This document shows positions 44,043-52,353 of a stretch of 64,000 nucleotides of DNA, in pieces. Positions within the stretch are counted from its first letter, which is position 1. Every line of letters begins with the position of its first letter. This DNA comes from DSPP01 sp964607165. GTDB taxonomy: Bacteria; Zixibacteria; MSB-5A5; DSPP01. A program made the position numbers and the translations under genes. The stretch lies in NCBI GenBank assembly GCA_964607165.1, contig CAZSIT010000001.1, positions 1-64,000 of the forward strand. Reading direction: 5' to 3'. The notes under the pieces are model-generated. The model was not told the DNA's origin. It saw only the letters and a program-made list of their open reading frames with translations, and did not search any database.

Positions 44043-44137
44043 GAACGTGCTATGAAAACCTGCAAATTTAAAAATAGAGCAATCTTACTTTTTCAAATGT
44101 ATATAAATGTATCTAACCCACAACACGGGAGGCAGCT

Positions 44138-45049
44138 ATGAGACACTTTTTACGTTTTTCTTTTGTCGCAATGGCAATACTGGCGGCCATCTTCTGGACG
44201 GTGGCGGCCTCTCCGCCCGAGGAAGTGAAGGCCGAATACATCGGCAGCGAGGCCTGTTTGAACTGCCACGGCGAAAAAATTCTGGCCGATTACCAGCATA
44301 CCGTCCACTTTGGCGTGGAAGCGAACGCCGCCACCGAGCTGGAAAAAAATATGTGCGAGGCTTGCCACGGCCCCGGCTCCGCCCACGCTGAAAATACGGA
44401 AGATTACAGTCTCCTTCGGACTTTCAATCCCAAAAAATCGAAGGAGGAGACCCCCCAGCAGTGGAACGAGGCCTGTTTGCAGTGCCATCAAAAAGGGGTG
44501 CAGACGCATTGGACTGGCTCCGTGCACGAATCCCGCGGGCTGGCTTGTGTGAATTGCCACGAGGTGATGAAAAAGGTTTCCGATGAGCATCAACTGGCTA
44601 AATCAACCGAATCGGAGGTCTGTTTTACCTGCCACAAGATGCGAAAAATGCAGGCCCAAAAATCCTCCCATATGCCCTTGATGGAAGGGAAAATCTCCTG
44701 CGTGGATTGTCACAACCCGCACGGCTCCCCCAATCCCGCCCAGTTGATAGAGGCCTCGGCCAACGAGAACTGCACCAAGTGTCACGCCGAAAAAACCGGG
44801 CCCTTTTTGTGGGAGCACCCGCCGGTGCGGGAGAACTGCCTGAACTGCCACAATCCCCACGGCTCCAATCATGACAATCTTTTGATTGTCAAGCGGCCGC
44901 GGCTCTGCCAGCGCTGCCACATTGAAGCCCGGCATCCGACCACTCCCCAATCAGAAGCTACGCTGTTTGCTCTTGACCGGGGCTGCGTAAACTGCCACTC
45001 GCAAATTCACGGCTCGAACCATCCCTCCGGGATGATATTCCAACGATAG
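44138..45049 (+). CDS. Decaheme c-type cytochrome, DmsE/MtrA-like
   Basis: The 303-residue protein has a signal peptide (FSFVAMAILAAIFWTVAA) and ten CxxCH sites: CLNCH, CEACH, CLQCH, CVNCH, CFTCH, CVDCH, CTKCH, CLNCH, CQRCH and CVNCH. Repeated His-rich HNPHGS motifs (DCHNPHGSPNP, NCHNPHGSNHD) are typical of DmsE/MtrA, which sit inside an outer-membrane barrel and carry electrons across. The next gene, 9 bp downstream, encodes the matching MtrB/PioB barrel. GGGAGG precedes the ATG. No outer-surface cytochrome of MtrC type is seen in the window. Confidence 0.92.
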   Translation: MRHFLRFSFVAMAILAAIFWTVAASPPEEVKAEYIGSEACLNCHGEKILADYQHTVHFGVEANAATELEKNMCEACHGPGSAHAENTEDYSLLRTFNPKKSKEETPQQWNEACLQCHQKGVQTHWTGSVHESRGLACVNCHEVMKKVSDEHQLAKSTESEVCFTCHKMRKMQAQKSSHMPLMEGKISCVDCHNPHGSPNPAQLIEASANENCTKCHAEKTGPFLWEHPPVRENCLNCHNPHGSNHDNLLIVKRPRLCQRCHIEARHPTTPQSEATLFALDRGCVNCHSQIHGSNHPSGMIFQR

Positions 45050-45058
45050 GAGGCGAAG

Positions 45059-47275
45059 ATGAAAAAGCTTATTCTGACCCTGCTGGCGGCTGGTTTGGCC
45101 GCTTCGGCTTTTGCCCAAGATACACTAACCGCCAACGGCGGTGTGCCGATTCAGACCGCCGGATATTTCGAAGGAGGCTTCTGGCAGATTCTCAAAAATC
45201 CCGGCTCGGCCAAGTTTCAGGAATATCGTCAAGTGAAAGAAGACCTGCTCTTAAACCGTTTCGGCTTTGACTTCACCAAAGGCAAATATTATTTCAACGC
45301 CAGAGCGGGTGAGCTGGGGAAAACCGACCAGGTCGGAGTGGTCTCCTTCGGTCTAACCCGTAAGTGGAAAAACAGGGTCTTTTGGTCGCAGGTCCCGCAC
45401 CTTTTGTCCACTTCCACGCGGGAGTTTTTTGTGAATGCGGGAGGGGGCGTCTTTGTCCTTCCCGATAGCATTCAGAGCCAACTGACCTCAACTCGCTCGG
45501 CCGATTCGGCCGCCGTCACCCGAAGGCTGATAAGCTTTTTGCAAGGGGCCCAACCCAGAAATCTGTCGTCCCAGCGCAACATCGCCTCGGCAACGACCGA
45601 ATTAAAACCCCGCTCCGACGTAACCTTCAAAGCCGGTTATACCAACGAAAGAAAGCAGGGGAGCAAGCAACTAGGAGTTAACCTCGGATTTAATACGGTG
45701 GAACTTCCGGAGCCGCTGAACTACGAAACCCATCGATTCTCCGCCTCGGCGGAACTGGCCCGCAAGAACTTTTCGGCCGCGGCAGGGTACAGCGGAAGAG
45801 TATTTAACAACAAGACCGAGGTGGTAATTCGGGATAACATCTTCCGGGTGACGACCGACACGATAGGAAACCCCCTGCGGGCACGGCTGCAGCTTCCGGT
45901 GGACAACCAGGCGCACAACTTCACCTTTACGGGCACATACAATCTTCCCAAACGAACACGCAGTGTTGCCACCGTAAGCTACGGGGTGGCCAAGCAGAAC
46001 GAGCCCTTTTTGCCGCATACGATTAACTCCGCTATTTCGGATACCGGTCTGGTCGTGCGCAGGCTGTCAGATGGTCAGCCCGTTACCAGTCTGGATGGAA
46101 AGTTCAAAACGCTTCTGTTCAACTACCAGATTACTTCCCGTCCGGTTGAAAAACTCGCGTTAAAGGGAAAAGCCCGCTATTATGAGTTCGACAATCAAAC
46201 GCCCGAGCTGTTTCTCACCAGCTACGTGGCGCAGGGAGATTTGTCGCTGAATACCCGCGGGCGCATTAATCTGCCGTATAGATATATTAAACGGGATATT
46301 GGAGGGGAAGCGGACTATCAAATCCTCGAACAGGCCAGCGCCAGTTTTTCCTACACCCGTCAAAACATCTCCCGTAATCACCGCGAGGTGCTCGCATCGG
46401 CGGAGGATATTTTCAAAGGAACGCTGGATGTCCGACCGGCGGACTGGGTCACCTTCCGTAGCTCCTACGCCCACGCCCAAAGACGCTCACAAAAATATGA
46501 TGCCGAATTCTTTGAAGAATCCTTCCCCGAAGGAGAGCCAGTGACCAACGGATCGATGTCTCTGGACGAACTGCGGCGATTCGACGTTTACAACCGTCTG
46601 CGCCAGAACGTTGAGCTTTCCAGCCAGATATCCCCCATAGATGAGCTGGACGTGGGGGTAAGCTTCAGTTTTGCGCAGGATGACTTTGCCACCAGTTCCG
46701 ATTACGGTTTGGAAGCGCTTTGGAACCGTGGCTGGAGTATGGATATCTCCTACATTCCAATTTCCCGTTTGACCCTGTTTGGAGACCTCGGGCGGGAAGA
46801 TGGACGGGGCGAAATGGAATCCCGCTACCGGCCGGTCTATTCCAACGTGGGCTACGATTCGCTAAACAACGATTGGAGCGGTGCTTTGCGCGACCGCTTC
46901 GAAAGGTATGGGTTTGGATTCTCCGCCGAGGTCTGGCCCAAAAAAATCTCTTGGGGAGCGGATTACGGCTTCACCTACAGCAAAAGCGCTCTGCTTTCTT
47001 CATTTGTCCCCGGCGGCAACCCCAGCGGCAATGCGGTCAGTTTCCCCAACGTTTATTACAAACTGCACCGGGTCGGTTCGCAGGTGGCCTATCGGCTTAC
47101 TGGGCAGGCCGCTCTGAAATTCAGCTACTGGTACGAGAAATATCTGGAAACCGATTGGGCAATTGACCCGATGCAGCCTTTTATGCCCGCCGCCAAACGC
47201 TCGGTCTTTTCGGGGTTCCGGATACCCGATTACGAAGCCCACGTTCTGGCGCTTAAATTAAGCTATGCCTTTTGA
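45059..47275 (+). CDS. MtrB/PioB-family outer-membrane barrel
   Basis: The 738-residue protein has a signal peptide (MKKLILTLLAAGLAASAFA), a long series of alternating beta strands with periplasmic and outside loops, and a terminal phenylalanine (VLALKLSYAF). It has the decaheme-associated MtrB/PioB pattern and lies directly after the MtrA-like gene. No cysteine is seen; Shewanella MtrB has an N-terminal CxxC, so this differs. It would form the sheath around the decaheme cytochrome to pass electrons through the outer membrane. GGAGG precedes the ATG. Confidence 0.85.
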   Translation: MKKLILTLLAAGLAASAFAQDTLTANGGVPIQTAGYFEGGFWQILKNPGSAKFQEYRQVKEDLLLNRFGFDFTKGKYYFNARAGELGKTDQVGVVSFGLTRKWKNRVFWSQVPHLLSTSTREFFVNAGGGVFVLPDSIQSQLTSTRSADSAAVTRRLISFLQGAQPRNLSSQRNIASATTELKPRSDVTFKAGYTNERKQGSKQLGVNLGFNTVELPEPLNYETHRFSASAELARKNFSAAAGYSGRVFNNKTEVVIRDNIFRVTTDTIGNPLRARLQLPVDNQAHNFTFTGTYNLPKRTRSVATVSYGVAKQNEPFLPHTINSAISDTGLVVRRLSDGQPVTSLDGKFKTLLFNYQITSRPVEKLALKGKARYYEFDNQTPELFLTSYVAQGDLSLNTRGRINLPYRYIKRDIGGEADYQILEQASASFSYTRQNISRNHREVLASAEDIFKGTLDVRPADWVTFRSSYAHAQRRSQKYDAEFFEESFPEGEPVTNGSMSLDELRRFDVYNRLRQNVELSSQISPIDELDVGVSFSFAQDDFATSSDYGLEALWNRGWSMDISYIPISRLTLFGDLGREDGRGEMESRYRPVYSNVGYDSLNNDWSGALRDRFERYGFGFSAEVWPKKISWGADYGFTYSKSALLSSFVPGGNPSGNAVSFPNVYYKLHRVGSQVAYRLTGQAALKFSYWYEKYLETDWAIDPMQPFMPAAKRSVFSGFRIPDYEAHVLALKLSYAF

Positions 47276-47290
47276 GAAAGGAGAAAACGA

Positions 47291-47725
47291 ATGAATAATG
47301 CCTATACCAAAATGTCGGCTTTTCTGCTCAGCCTAGTGCTGGCCGTCCTGCTTGTTTTTTTTGTTCGGGTGCTGAATTCGGCATTTGCCCAAGAAAGTAA
47401 AACTGTTTCCTCCGGAAAGGATATTTACGCGAAAAAGTGCCTCTCTTGTCACGGCCCAAAAGGAGAGGGTGTTGCGAAGATGGAAAAAATGCTGAAGGCA
47501 AAAATTCGCAACTTTAGTGAAACGCCTGCCCCGCCCGAAACCCTTGCGGTGTGGAAAAAAATCGTTACGGATGGGAAGGGAAAGATGCCAGCCTATAAGG
47601 CGAAGTTTACGGCGACCGAAATCGACGCGGTGCTTGGTTATGTCCATACCTTGACTAGGGCTGGCAAACCGACAAATGTGGGCACAGCCGACGGCAACAT
47701 GGATTCAGCCAAGAGCGTTAAATAG
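47291..47725 (+). CDS. Monoheme class I cytochrome c
   Basis: The 144-residue protein has an N-terminal signal or anchor (AFLLSLVLAVLLVFFV), one CLSCH site (residues 50-54, followed by GPKGEGV) and a probable axial methionine in GKGKMPAYKAKF (residue ~97). It is likely the periplasmic shuttle between the quinol-oxidising units and MtrA. A GAAAGGAG site stands upstream. Confidence 0.88.
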   Translation: MNNAYTKMSAFLLSLVLAVLLVFFVRVLNSAFAQESKTVSSGKDIYAKKCLSCHGPKGEGVAKMEKMLKAKIRNFSETPAPPETLAVWKKIVTDGKGKMPAYKAKFTATEIDAVLGYVHTLTRAGKPTNVGTADGNMDSAKSVK

Positions 47726-47768
47726 TCCTGGTAAGGAAGGTGGGTGGAACTAAAGGAAGGGGGTTGAT

Positions 47769-48356
47769 TTGGGAAAAGCAGTAAACATCCTCTTGGTATT
47801 GTTTTCTCTGGGTGTTATTATTCGGGTAATCTGGCAAGCGCGGAAAAGTTCAGGGCAAACCCGAACCAGTGGGTGGGTACTGTTCGCCTTCGGCCTTTTA
47901 CCCTTTTCATCCCTTTTAGTCTCGGACGCCGTCCTTTTGGAGGAGATGAAAGATGACTCATTTTGTGGTTCCTGCCACCCTATGCAACCTTTCGTAAATG
48001 GCCTCCAAGATACGACCGATACGTACTTATCGACCAAACATGCCAAACGACACTTAATTCTGGAGCAACATTGTTATACCTGCCATACGGATTATGCACT
48101 GATGGGGGGAGTAAAAGCCAAATTACGAGGTCTTCGACATCTTTACGTTTACTATGGTCGGAGTAACAACATACGGCCGAAGCTTTACTCTCCCTATCCA
48201 AATGCTAATTGCCTTCGCTGTCACAGTGGGACCGATAAGTATGAACATAACCCAACTCATGAACCTATTTCTTGTCAACTGAAAGTTGGGGATATATCCT
48301 GCCTGGAATGCCACGGGCCGGCCCACCCCGGTGAGGAAGCGGGCGGCTCCAAATGA
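47769..48356 (+). CDS. NapC/NirT-like tetraheme membrane cytochrome with two membrane segments
   Basis: About 195 residues from TTG 47769 (AAGGAAGGGGG ahead). Two hydrophobic segments (residues ~5-22 and ~35-53) precede four CxxCH sites: CGSCH (66-70), CYTCH (102-106), CLRCH (148-152), CLECH (178-182). The spacing and the pieces HTDYALMGGVKAKLRGLRH and PYPNANCLRCHSG match NapC/NirT-type quinol dehydrogenases such as CymA, but these have one anchor. It may feed electrons from quinol to the periplasmic cytochromes. It ends in an overlap with a small membrane protein. Confidence 0.85.
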   Translation: MGKAVNILLVLFSLGVIIRVIWQARKSSGQTRTSGWVLFAFGLLPFSSLLVSDAVLLEEMKDDSFCGSCHPMQPFVNGLQDTTDTYLSTKHAKRHLILEQHCYTCHTDYALMGGVKAKLRGLRHLYVYYGRSNNIRPKLYSPYPNANCLRCHSGTDKYEHNPTHEPISCQLKVGDISCLECHGPAHPGEEAGGSK

Positions 48357-48538
48357 AACTGCGTTTTATTGTAATCTTCTATTTGGCAGGACTTCTCTTG
48401 GACCTTTTGGCGCTTTTCTTTTCCAATGCCGCCTTGATATTTATTTTTTTCTCAATTGGAAATCTTCTAATTCTCTTCGGCTCGGCTGGGTTCGTGAAAT
48501 CAATGATAAAAGTTCTCAGACAACAGCAGGTTCCCTGA
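48353..48538 (+). CDS. Small membrane protein coupled to the NapC-like gene
   Basis: A 61-residue hydrophobic protein with two membrane segments (IVIFYLAGLLLDLLALFF and ALIFIFFSIGNLLILFG) and a basic tail. Its ATG overlaps the stop of the tetraheme gene (ATGA), which supports translation. No family recognised. It may be a subunit or assembly factor of the quinol dehydrogenase. Confidence 0.65.
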   Translation: MKLRFIVIFYLAGLLLDLLALFFSNAALIFIFFSIGNLLILFGSAGFVKSMIKVLRQQQVP

Positions 48539-48621
48539 TGGTTTAGGTCAGTGGTTTCCCAGACGGGCAAAAATAGACTGGCGAAAAAGCGAACTTCAAT
48601 CCGGAATAAGACCGTGCTCGC

Positions 48622-49884
48622 CTACCCCGCTTCACTCTTTCTTTCCATCCTTCTTATTTTCAACCACAATCCGATGCAGAGAAACAGAATCACCACCGCC
48701 GAGAAAATCAGCCCTTTGCGGCGGATTTGTAAATCCTCCAGCGAAATCAGGGCGGCTTCTTTTACCCGGCCGGCTTGGACCATTCCCTCTTTGGTTATTG
48801 CCTGAAAATCTTCCAGTGAAAAAGAATGCAGGGCTGAACGGGAATGGACGATGGCATCCTCGCAAGCTTTTAGGTCGAACTTGGCCAAGTCAACCTTAAC
48901 TCCCGACACTTCCGCTTTTTTCACCATCCTCCGGGCTTCCTGGGCGGCTACCTTGAGTGAATCCAGGCTGGCCTTAAAAGCAGCGGCTATCTTGTTACCC
49001 TTCGACCCTGGCTCGTGACAGGTTATACAAACCGCCTCATCACCAGCCCCCAAAAATTCATCCGTGGGCCGCAACACCTTGTGATTATCGTGACAGGTGG
49101 CACACTGAGGCAGGTCCGCTTCTTTGAACGGTGCCAAATGAGGAGATTTTTCAAAAAGGTCCCGATTAGCCGGATGACACTCTCCACAGGCACCGGCAAT
49201 GTCCGAAAGGCCGGGCGGGGTGGCTCCGTGACTGCCGTGGCAATCCGAACAGGCGGCCGCATTCTGGTCACCTTGTTCTATCAGCAATTTTCCATGGACA
49301 CTTTCAAGATAGTCGGCGTATTGATTAGTCGGAATGCCATAGCGTGACATCCTTTTTGTATCGGCGTGGCAACTGGCGCAGGTTTTTGGGATATTGGTTT
49401 TAAAAACCGGCGAGCGGGTATCGCTGGGGGGAAGAATGCCGTGCACGCCGTGACAGGAAACGCAGTTAGCCACTAAGGTATCCCCTTTGAGCAGCCTTTT
49501 GCCATGAACGGAAGTTTTATATTGGGCAAACTGATCGGTGGGAAGTTTGGGGTTGTACCGCTTCATATACTCCACATCAGAATGGCAACGGCCGCAGAAG
49601 AAAGGGATTTGCTCCGGCGTGGGAGCGCCTATAAATCCCTTAGCCGGACTCATTGATCGTTTTGAGTCTTCTTCCTTTGGGTCACCGCCGTGGCAGCCAG
49701 AGCAGGAAATCTCCCGCAAATAGTGGACATCCTTTTTTATCGAAACCGCCGGCATTTGAAGGTTTTTATCATCTAATTTTAGATGACACTCTAAACAGGT
49801 ATCCTTGGCCGCCGTCGATGAAGAAACGGCAAAGCCTATAAGAACCGAGAGAATGCCAGCCAGCCATACTTTAAGATGTGTCAT
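48622..49884 (-). CDS. Nonaheme c-type cytochrome with C-terminal membrane anchor
   Basis: About 420 residues. A signal peptide (LAGILSVLIGFAVSSSTA) precedes nine CxxCH sites: CLECH, CSGCH, CGRCH, CVSCH, CASCH, CSDCH, CGECH, CATCH and CITCH (all within residues ~30-285). A coiled helical part and a final membrane helix (GLIFSAVVILFLCIGLWLKI) end the protein. Its ATG at 49884 overlaps the cytochrome b stop (ATGA), so it is made together with cytochrome b and Rieske and likely accepts their electrons. A longer start at 49899 is possible. Confidence 0.9.
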   Translation of the reverse strand: MTHLKVWLAGILSVLIGFAVSSSTAAKDTCLECHLKLDDKNLQMPAVSIKKDVHYLREISCSGCHGGDPKEEDSKRSMSPAKGFIGAPTPEQIPFFCGRCHSDVEYMKRYNPKLPTDQFAQYKTSVHGKRLLKGDTLVANCVSCHGVHGILPPSDTRSPVFKTNIPKTCASCHADTKRMSRYGIPTNQYADYLESVHGKLLIEQGDQNAAACSDCHGSHGATPPGLSDIAGACGECHPANRDLFEKSPHLAPFKEADLPQCATCHDNHKVLRPTDEFLGAGDEAVCITCHEPGSKGNKIAAAFKASLDSLKVAAQEARRMVKKAEVSGVKVDLAKFDLKACEDAIVHSRSALHSFSLEDFQAITKEGMVQAGRVKEAALISLEDLQIRRKGLIFSAVVILFLCIGLWLKIRRMERKSEAG

Positions 49885-50939
49885 TTTTTTGCTGGCCATA
49901 AATATCCCAAAATGGTGAAAAAAAAGATATAGGTCACCACCAGCCAGCCCAGCCAGAAAATCACTCGACCCCGTTTTCCGTCAGGTGCTTTATCCAAAAT
50001 CGGAACCAAAAGCCACAAAACTCCCCCTACTCCAAAGGCTAAGATTCCCAACAGTTCACCCGGTATGGATAAGATTTTGGCTGGAATCAGCTTTAAAGTT
50101 TGAAACATAAACATAAAATACCACTCCGGTCTAATGCCGGCTGGCGCTGGGGCCAGAGGATCGGCCTTCTCCCCCAACTCCCAAGGAAAAATCGAGGCTA
50201 AAACCACTAAAAGAAAAAGTGCTAAAAGCCATCCCAATAAGTCGCGCAAAAGGAAGTTGGGAAAGAAAGGAATGGTGCGATTCACCGATGCCTTTTCCAC
50301 GGTCGGGGGAACACTCATCCCCTGCACTTGAACCAAAAGAAGATGCAAGAGCACAATAAAGGTCGCCACCGCCGGCAAGATGGCGACATGAAATCCAAAA
50401 AAACGGGTGAGGGTAGCGCCGGAAACCTCTTCTCCCCCGCGGAGAAAAACCAGAATGGAATGGCCCAAGCCGGGTAGTTGGCCGGCGATGTCGGTACCTA
50501 CCTTGGTGGCAAAATAAGCCAGTTTGTTCCAGGGAAGCAGATAGCCGGAAAAACCAAAAGCTAACGTCAAAAAAAGCATGAACGCTCCGGAAAGCCAGGT
50601 GAGCTCTCGCGGCTTGCGGTAAGCCTTCATAAAAAATGCTGAAAACATATGCACGAACAAAGCCCCAATCATCAGATTGGCCGACCAGGAATGGATGGAG
50701 CGTACCAGCCAGCCAAATTTCACCTCCGTCATTATGAATTGAACGGATTCATACGCCATCTCGGAGGTGGGTCGGTAGTAGAGCAAAAGCAAAATGCCGG
50801 TTACGACCTGAACGGAAAAGAAAAACAAAGTCATTCCGCCAGTGTAATACCAAAGCGAATGGCGGTGAACCGGCACCTCTTTTTTCTTGATTAAGCGAAT
50901 AAGAGGCGCAAGGTCAATCCGTTCCCCGAGCCAGTTCAT
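49881..50939 (-). CDS. Cytochrome b (b6-like, fused subunit IV)
   Basis: About 352 residues from ATG 50939 (opening MNWLGERIDLAPLIRL), with a GTG at 50996 as an alternative inside the Rieske gene. Two haem-binding His pairs are seen: HSWSANLMIGALFVH and HVAILPAVATFIVLLH (13 and 14 residues between), the second spacing being b6-like. The Qo motif PEWY (IRPEWYFMFMFQTLKLIP) is present, so the C-terminal domain is fused. It forms the quinol-oxidising core with the Rieske protein. Confidence 0.92.
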   Translation of the reverse strand: MNWLGERIDLAPLIRLIKKKEVPVHRHSLWYYTGGMTLFFFSVQVVTGILLLLYYRPTSEMAYESVQFIMTEVKFGWLVRSIHSWSANLMIGALFVHMFSAFFMKAYRKPRELTWLSGAFMLFLTLAFGFSGYLLPWNKLAYFATKVGTDIAGQLPGLGHSILVFLRGGEEVSGATLTRFFGFHVAILPAVATFIVLLHLLLVQVQGMSVPPTVEKASVNRTIPFFPNFLLRDLLGWLLALFLLVVLASIFPWELGEKADPLAPAPAGIRPEWYFMFMFQTLKLIPAKILSIPGELLGILAFGVGGVLWLLVPILDKAPDGKRGRVIFWLGWLVVTYIFFFTILGYLWPAKK

Positions 50940-50961
50940 AATGGTTTCCGGCGCAAACAAC

Positions 50962-51414
50962 CTAAGCCCCCTTTTGAGATACGATAATGTTCTCACCTGA
51001 GACTCGCACCAGGTATTCGATCAGTGGCCGGGGTGGAGGACCGGCCACATTTTTTCCCGTGAGGTCATAATGGCCATTATGGCACGCGCACCAAATATGA
51101 CCTAAATCTGATCGGAATTGAACCGTGCAGGAAAGGTGCGTGCAAACCGCCGAGAACGCTTTGTATTCCCCTTCGGAGGTCTGAATCAAAAGCGCGGGAG
51201 CCTCCCCCATTCGGAAAATTTTACCGGTATTTGGCGGTATTTCCCCAACTTTTGCAGCCATAATCGAACCACCAAAGGCCTCCGGCTTTCCGGGCGGCAT
51301 TACAAAGCGGATGATGGGGTAAAAAACGGCCCCCACCAGGGTAAGAAACCCTCCACGCAAAAAATAATTCAAAAAATCCCGACGCGACTTTTTCTCTGCC
51401 ATTTTTCGTTCCAT
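50962..51414 (-). CDS. Rieske iron-sulfur protein
   Basis: The 150-residue protein has an N-terminal membrane anchor with RRDFLNYFLRGG, and the 2Fe-2S ligands in CTHLSC and CACHNGHYD. Together with cytochrome b it makes a bc/b6f-like complex; the expected cytochrome c1 or f is replaced in this operon by a nonaheme cytochrome. The gene is first in the operon. Confidence 0.93.
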   Translation of the reverse strand: MERKMAEKKSRRDFLNYFLRGGFLTLVGAVFYPIIRFVMPPGKPEAFGGSIMAAKVGEIPPNTGKIFRMGEAPALLIQTSEGEYKAFSAVCTHLSCTVQFRSDLGHIWCACHNGHYDLTGKNVAGPPPRPLIEYLVRVSGENIIVSQKGA

Positions 51415-51560
51415 TGACTAAAGGGCCCTTTTTTTTTGAACTTAATTTCTTTACACGCCGCGTTGAAATAAAATGACATCTTAAATGAAGCGGGCAAGTT
51501 TTCATTATCCTTCTGGTTGCTCTTTTCCCAAAGCATCCCAAACATATCGAAGGATATATA

Positions 51561-51576
51561 TGCGATTCGTTTCACA
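51561..51576. promoter_or_regulatory. CRP-like palindrome in the Rieske/Rrf2 intergenic region
   Basis: TGCGA-TTCGTT-TCACA matches the TGTGA-N6-TCACA consensus at nine of ten positions. It stands between two divergent genes and could regulate either. A second such site lies at 52208. Confidence 0.45.
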
Positions 51577-51600
51577 ATTGGTAGCGCAAATTCCAAATCG

Positions 51601-51617
51601 CCGACCGGTTTGGTCGG
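51601..51617. promoter_or_regulatory. CCGACC-N5-GGTCGG palindrome upstream of Rrf2 gene 2
   Basis: A perfect 6-5-6 inverted repeat, 26 bp upstream of the -35 box, matching the site at 41632 upstream of the paralogous regulator. Confidence 0.45.
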
Positions 51618-51643
51618 TAATCAAAAAAAATTCCTGATTTTTC

Positions 51644-51671
51644 TTGACAAAAAAGCCGATTTAGCTATAAT
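51644..51671 (+). promoter_or_regulatory. Promoter of Rrf2 gene 2
   Basis: TTGACA (51644-51649), 16-bp spacer, TATAAT (51666-51671). Both hexamers are exact. Confidence 0.88.
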
Positions 51672-51701
51672 AGAGGAGTCGGAGGAGTGAGCGACTCTTC
51701 T
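51672..51701 (+). promoter_or_regulatory. Inverted repeat in the 5' region of Rrf2 gene 2
   Basis: AGAGGAGTCG and CGACTCTTCT (9 of 10 pairs match) frame 10 bp directly after the -10 box. It stands in the same place as the repeat at 41727 and may be an operator or leader hairpin. Confidence 0.5.
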
Positions 51702-51712
51702 TAGGAGATGGA

Positions 51713-52165
51713 ATGATACGATTGTTGCCATTAAGCAAAGGATGCCAGAACGCACTCAAGGTGGTGGTGTTTCTTTCCACCAAGCCGGAGGGGGCTATCG
51801 TCCCAAGGGCCGAGACCAGCCGGCACACTAAAATCCCCTCCCTCTTTCTGGCTAAAATTCTCCAGACCTTGGGACGCGCCGGCCTCTTGCGTTCCCATCT
51901 GGGAGCCCAAAGAGGATATTCCCTAATCCGCCCCGCCGAGCAAATCAGCATTCTCGATGTGGTTAAGGCATACGACGGGCCGCTGGAGCAGACGTCCTGT
52001 GTTCTGGACGGTTCCAAGTATTGCCCGGGTGACCGGACCTGCGCCCTGCACAACCGTTGGCTTAAAACCCAAAAAGAAGTGCTCACAAACCTCTCTTCCA
52101 TAAACGTTGTCGATGTGACAAAAACGCTCACCCGGCGGCGCAACGGAAATACAAATCGAGATTAA
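51713..52165 (+). CDS. Rrf2-family transcriptional regulator with three conserved cysteines (gene 2)
   Basis: The 150-residue protein is a close paralog of the regulator at 41765: same opening RLLPLSKGCQ, the recognition part FLAKILQTLGRAGLLRSH and RGYSLIRPAEQISILDVV, and Cys96, Cys104 and Cys110. The cluster type would suit NsrR/IscR-like sensing of NO or Fe-S state. It is divergent from the Rieske operon and upstream of the nitrite reductase-like gene. The cysteine spacing (x7, x5) differs from NsrR (x5, x7), so I do not name it nsrR. Confidence 0.9.
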   Translation: MIRLLPLSKGCQNALKVVVFLSTKPEGAIVPRAETSRHTKIPSLFLAKILQTLGRAGLLRSHLGAQRGYSLIRPAEQISILDVVKAYDGPLEQTSCVLDGSKYCPGDRTCALHNRWLKTQKEVLTNLSSINVVDVTKTLTRRRNGNTNRD

Positions 52166-52207
52166 AATGATGACAGGGAAAACCCAACCTAAAAGTCAAA
52201 CTTTAAA

Positions 52208-52223
52208 TTGTGAAAAATTTCAC
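52208..52223. promoter_or_regulatory. CRP/FNR-type palindrome upstream of the nitrite reductase gene
   Basis: TGTGA-AAAATT-TCACG, nine of ten consensus bases; the core GTGAAA-AA-TTTCAC is a perfect inverted repeat. It lies about 75-145 bp upstream of the two candidate starts of the NirK-like gene. Confidence 0.55.
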
Positions 52224-52353
52224 GTAAAGCCGTGTGTTCACGAACTGTTAAACCTTCAACCACAAAAAACAAAAGGAGGAAGTTATGAAAAGTAGCAGGC
52301 CAACCAACCCAATGGCTAAACCAAAGAACAATCAAATCAAGAAAGGAGAAGGT

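Noticed and set aside
44052..44141. 29-codon frame that overlaps the decaheme start (CTATGA)
   Set aside because: Possible leader peptide with AGGA before the ATG, but only the position supports it.
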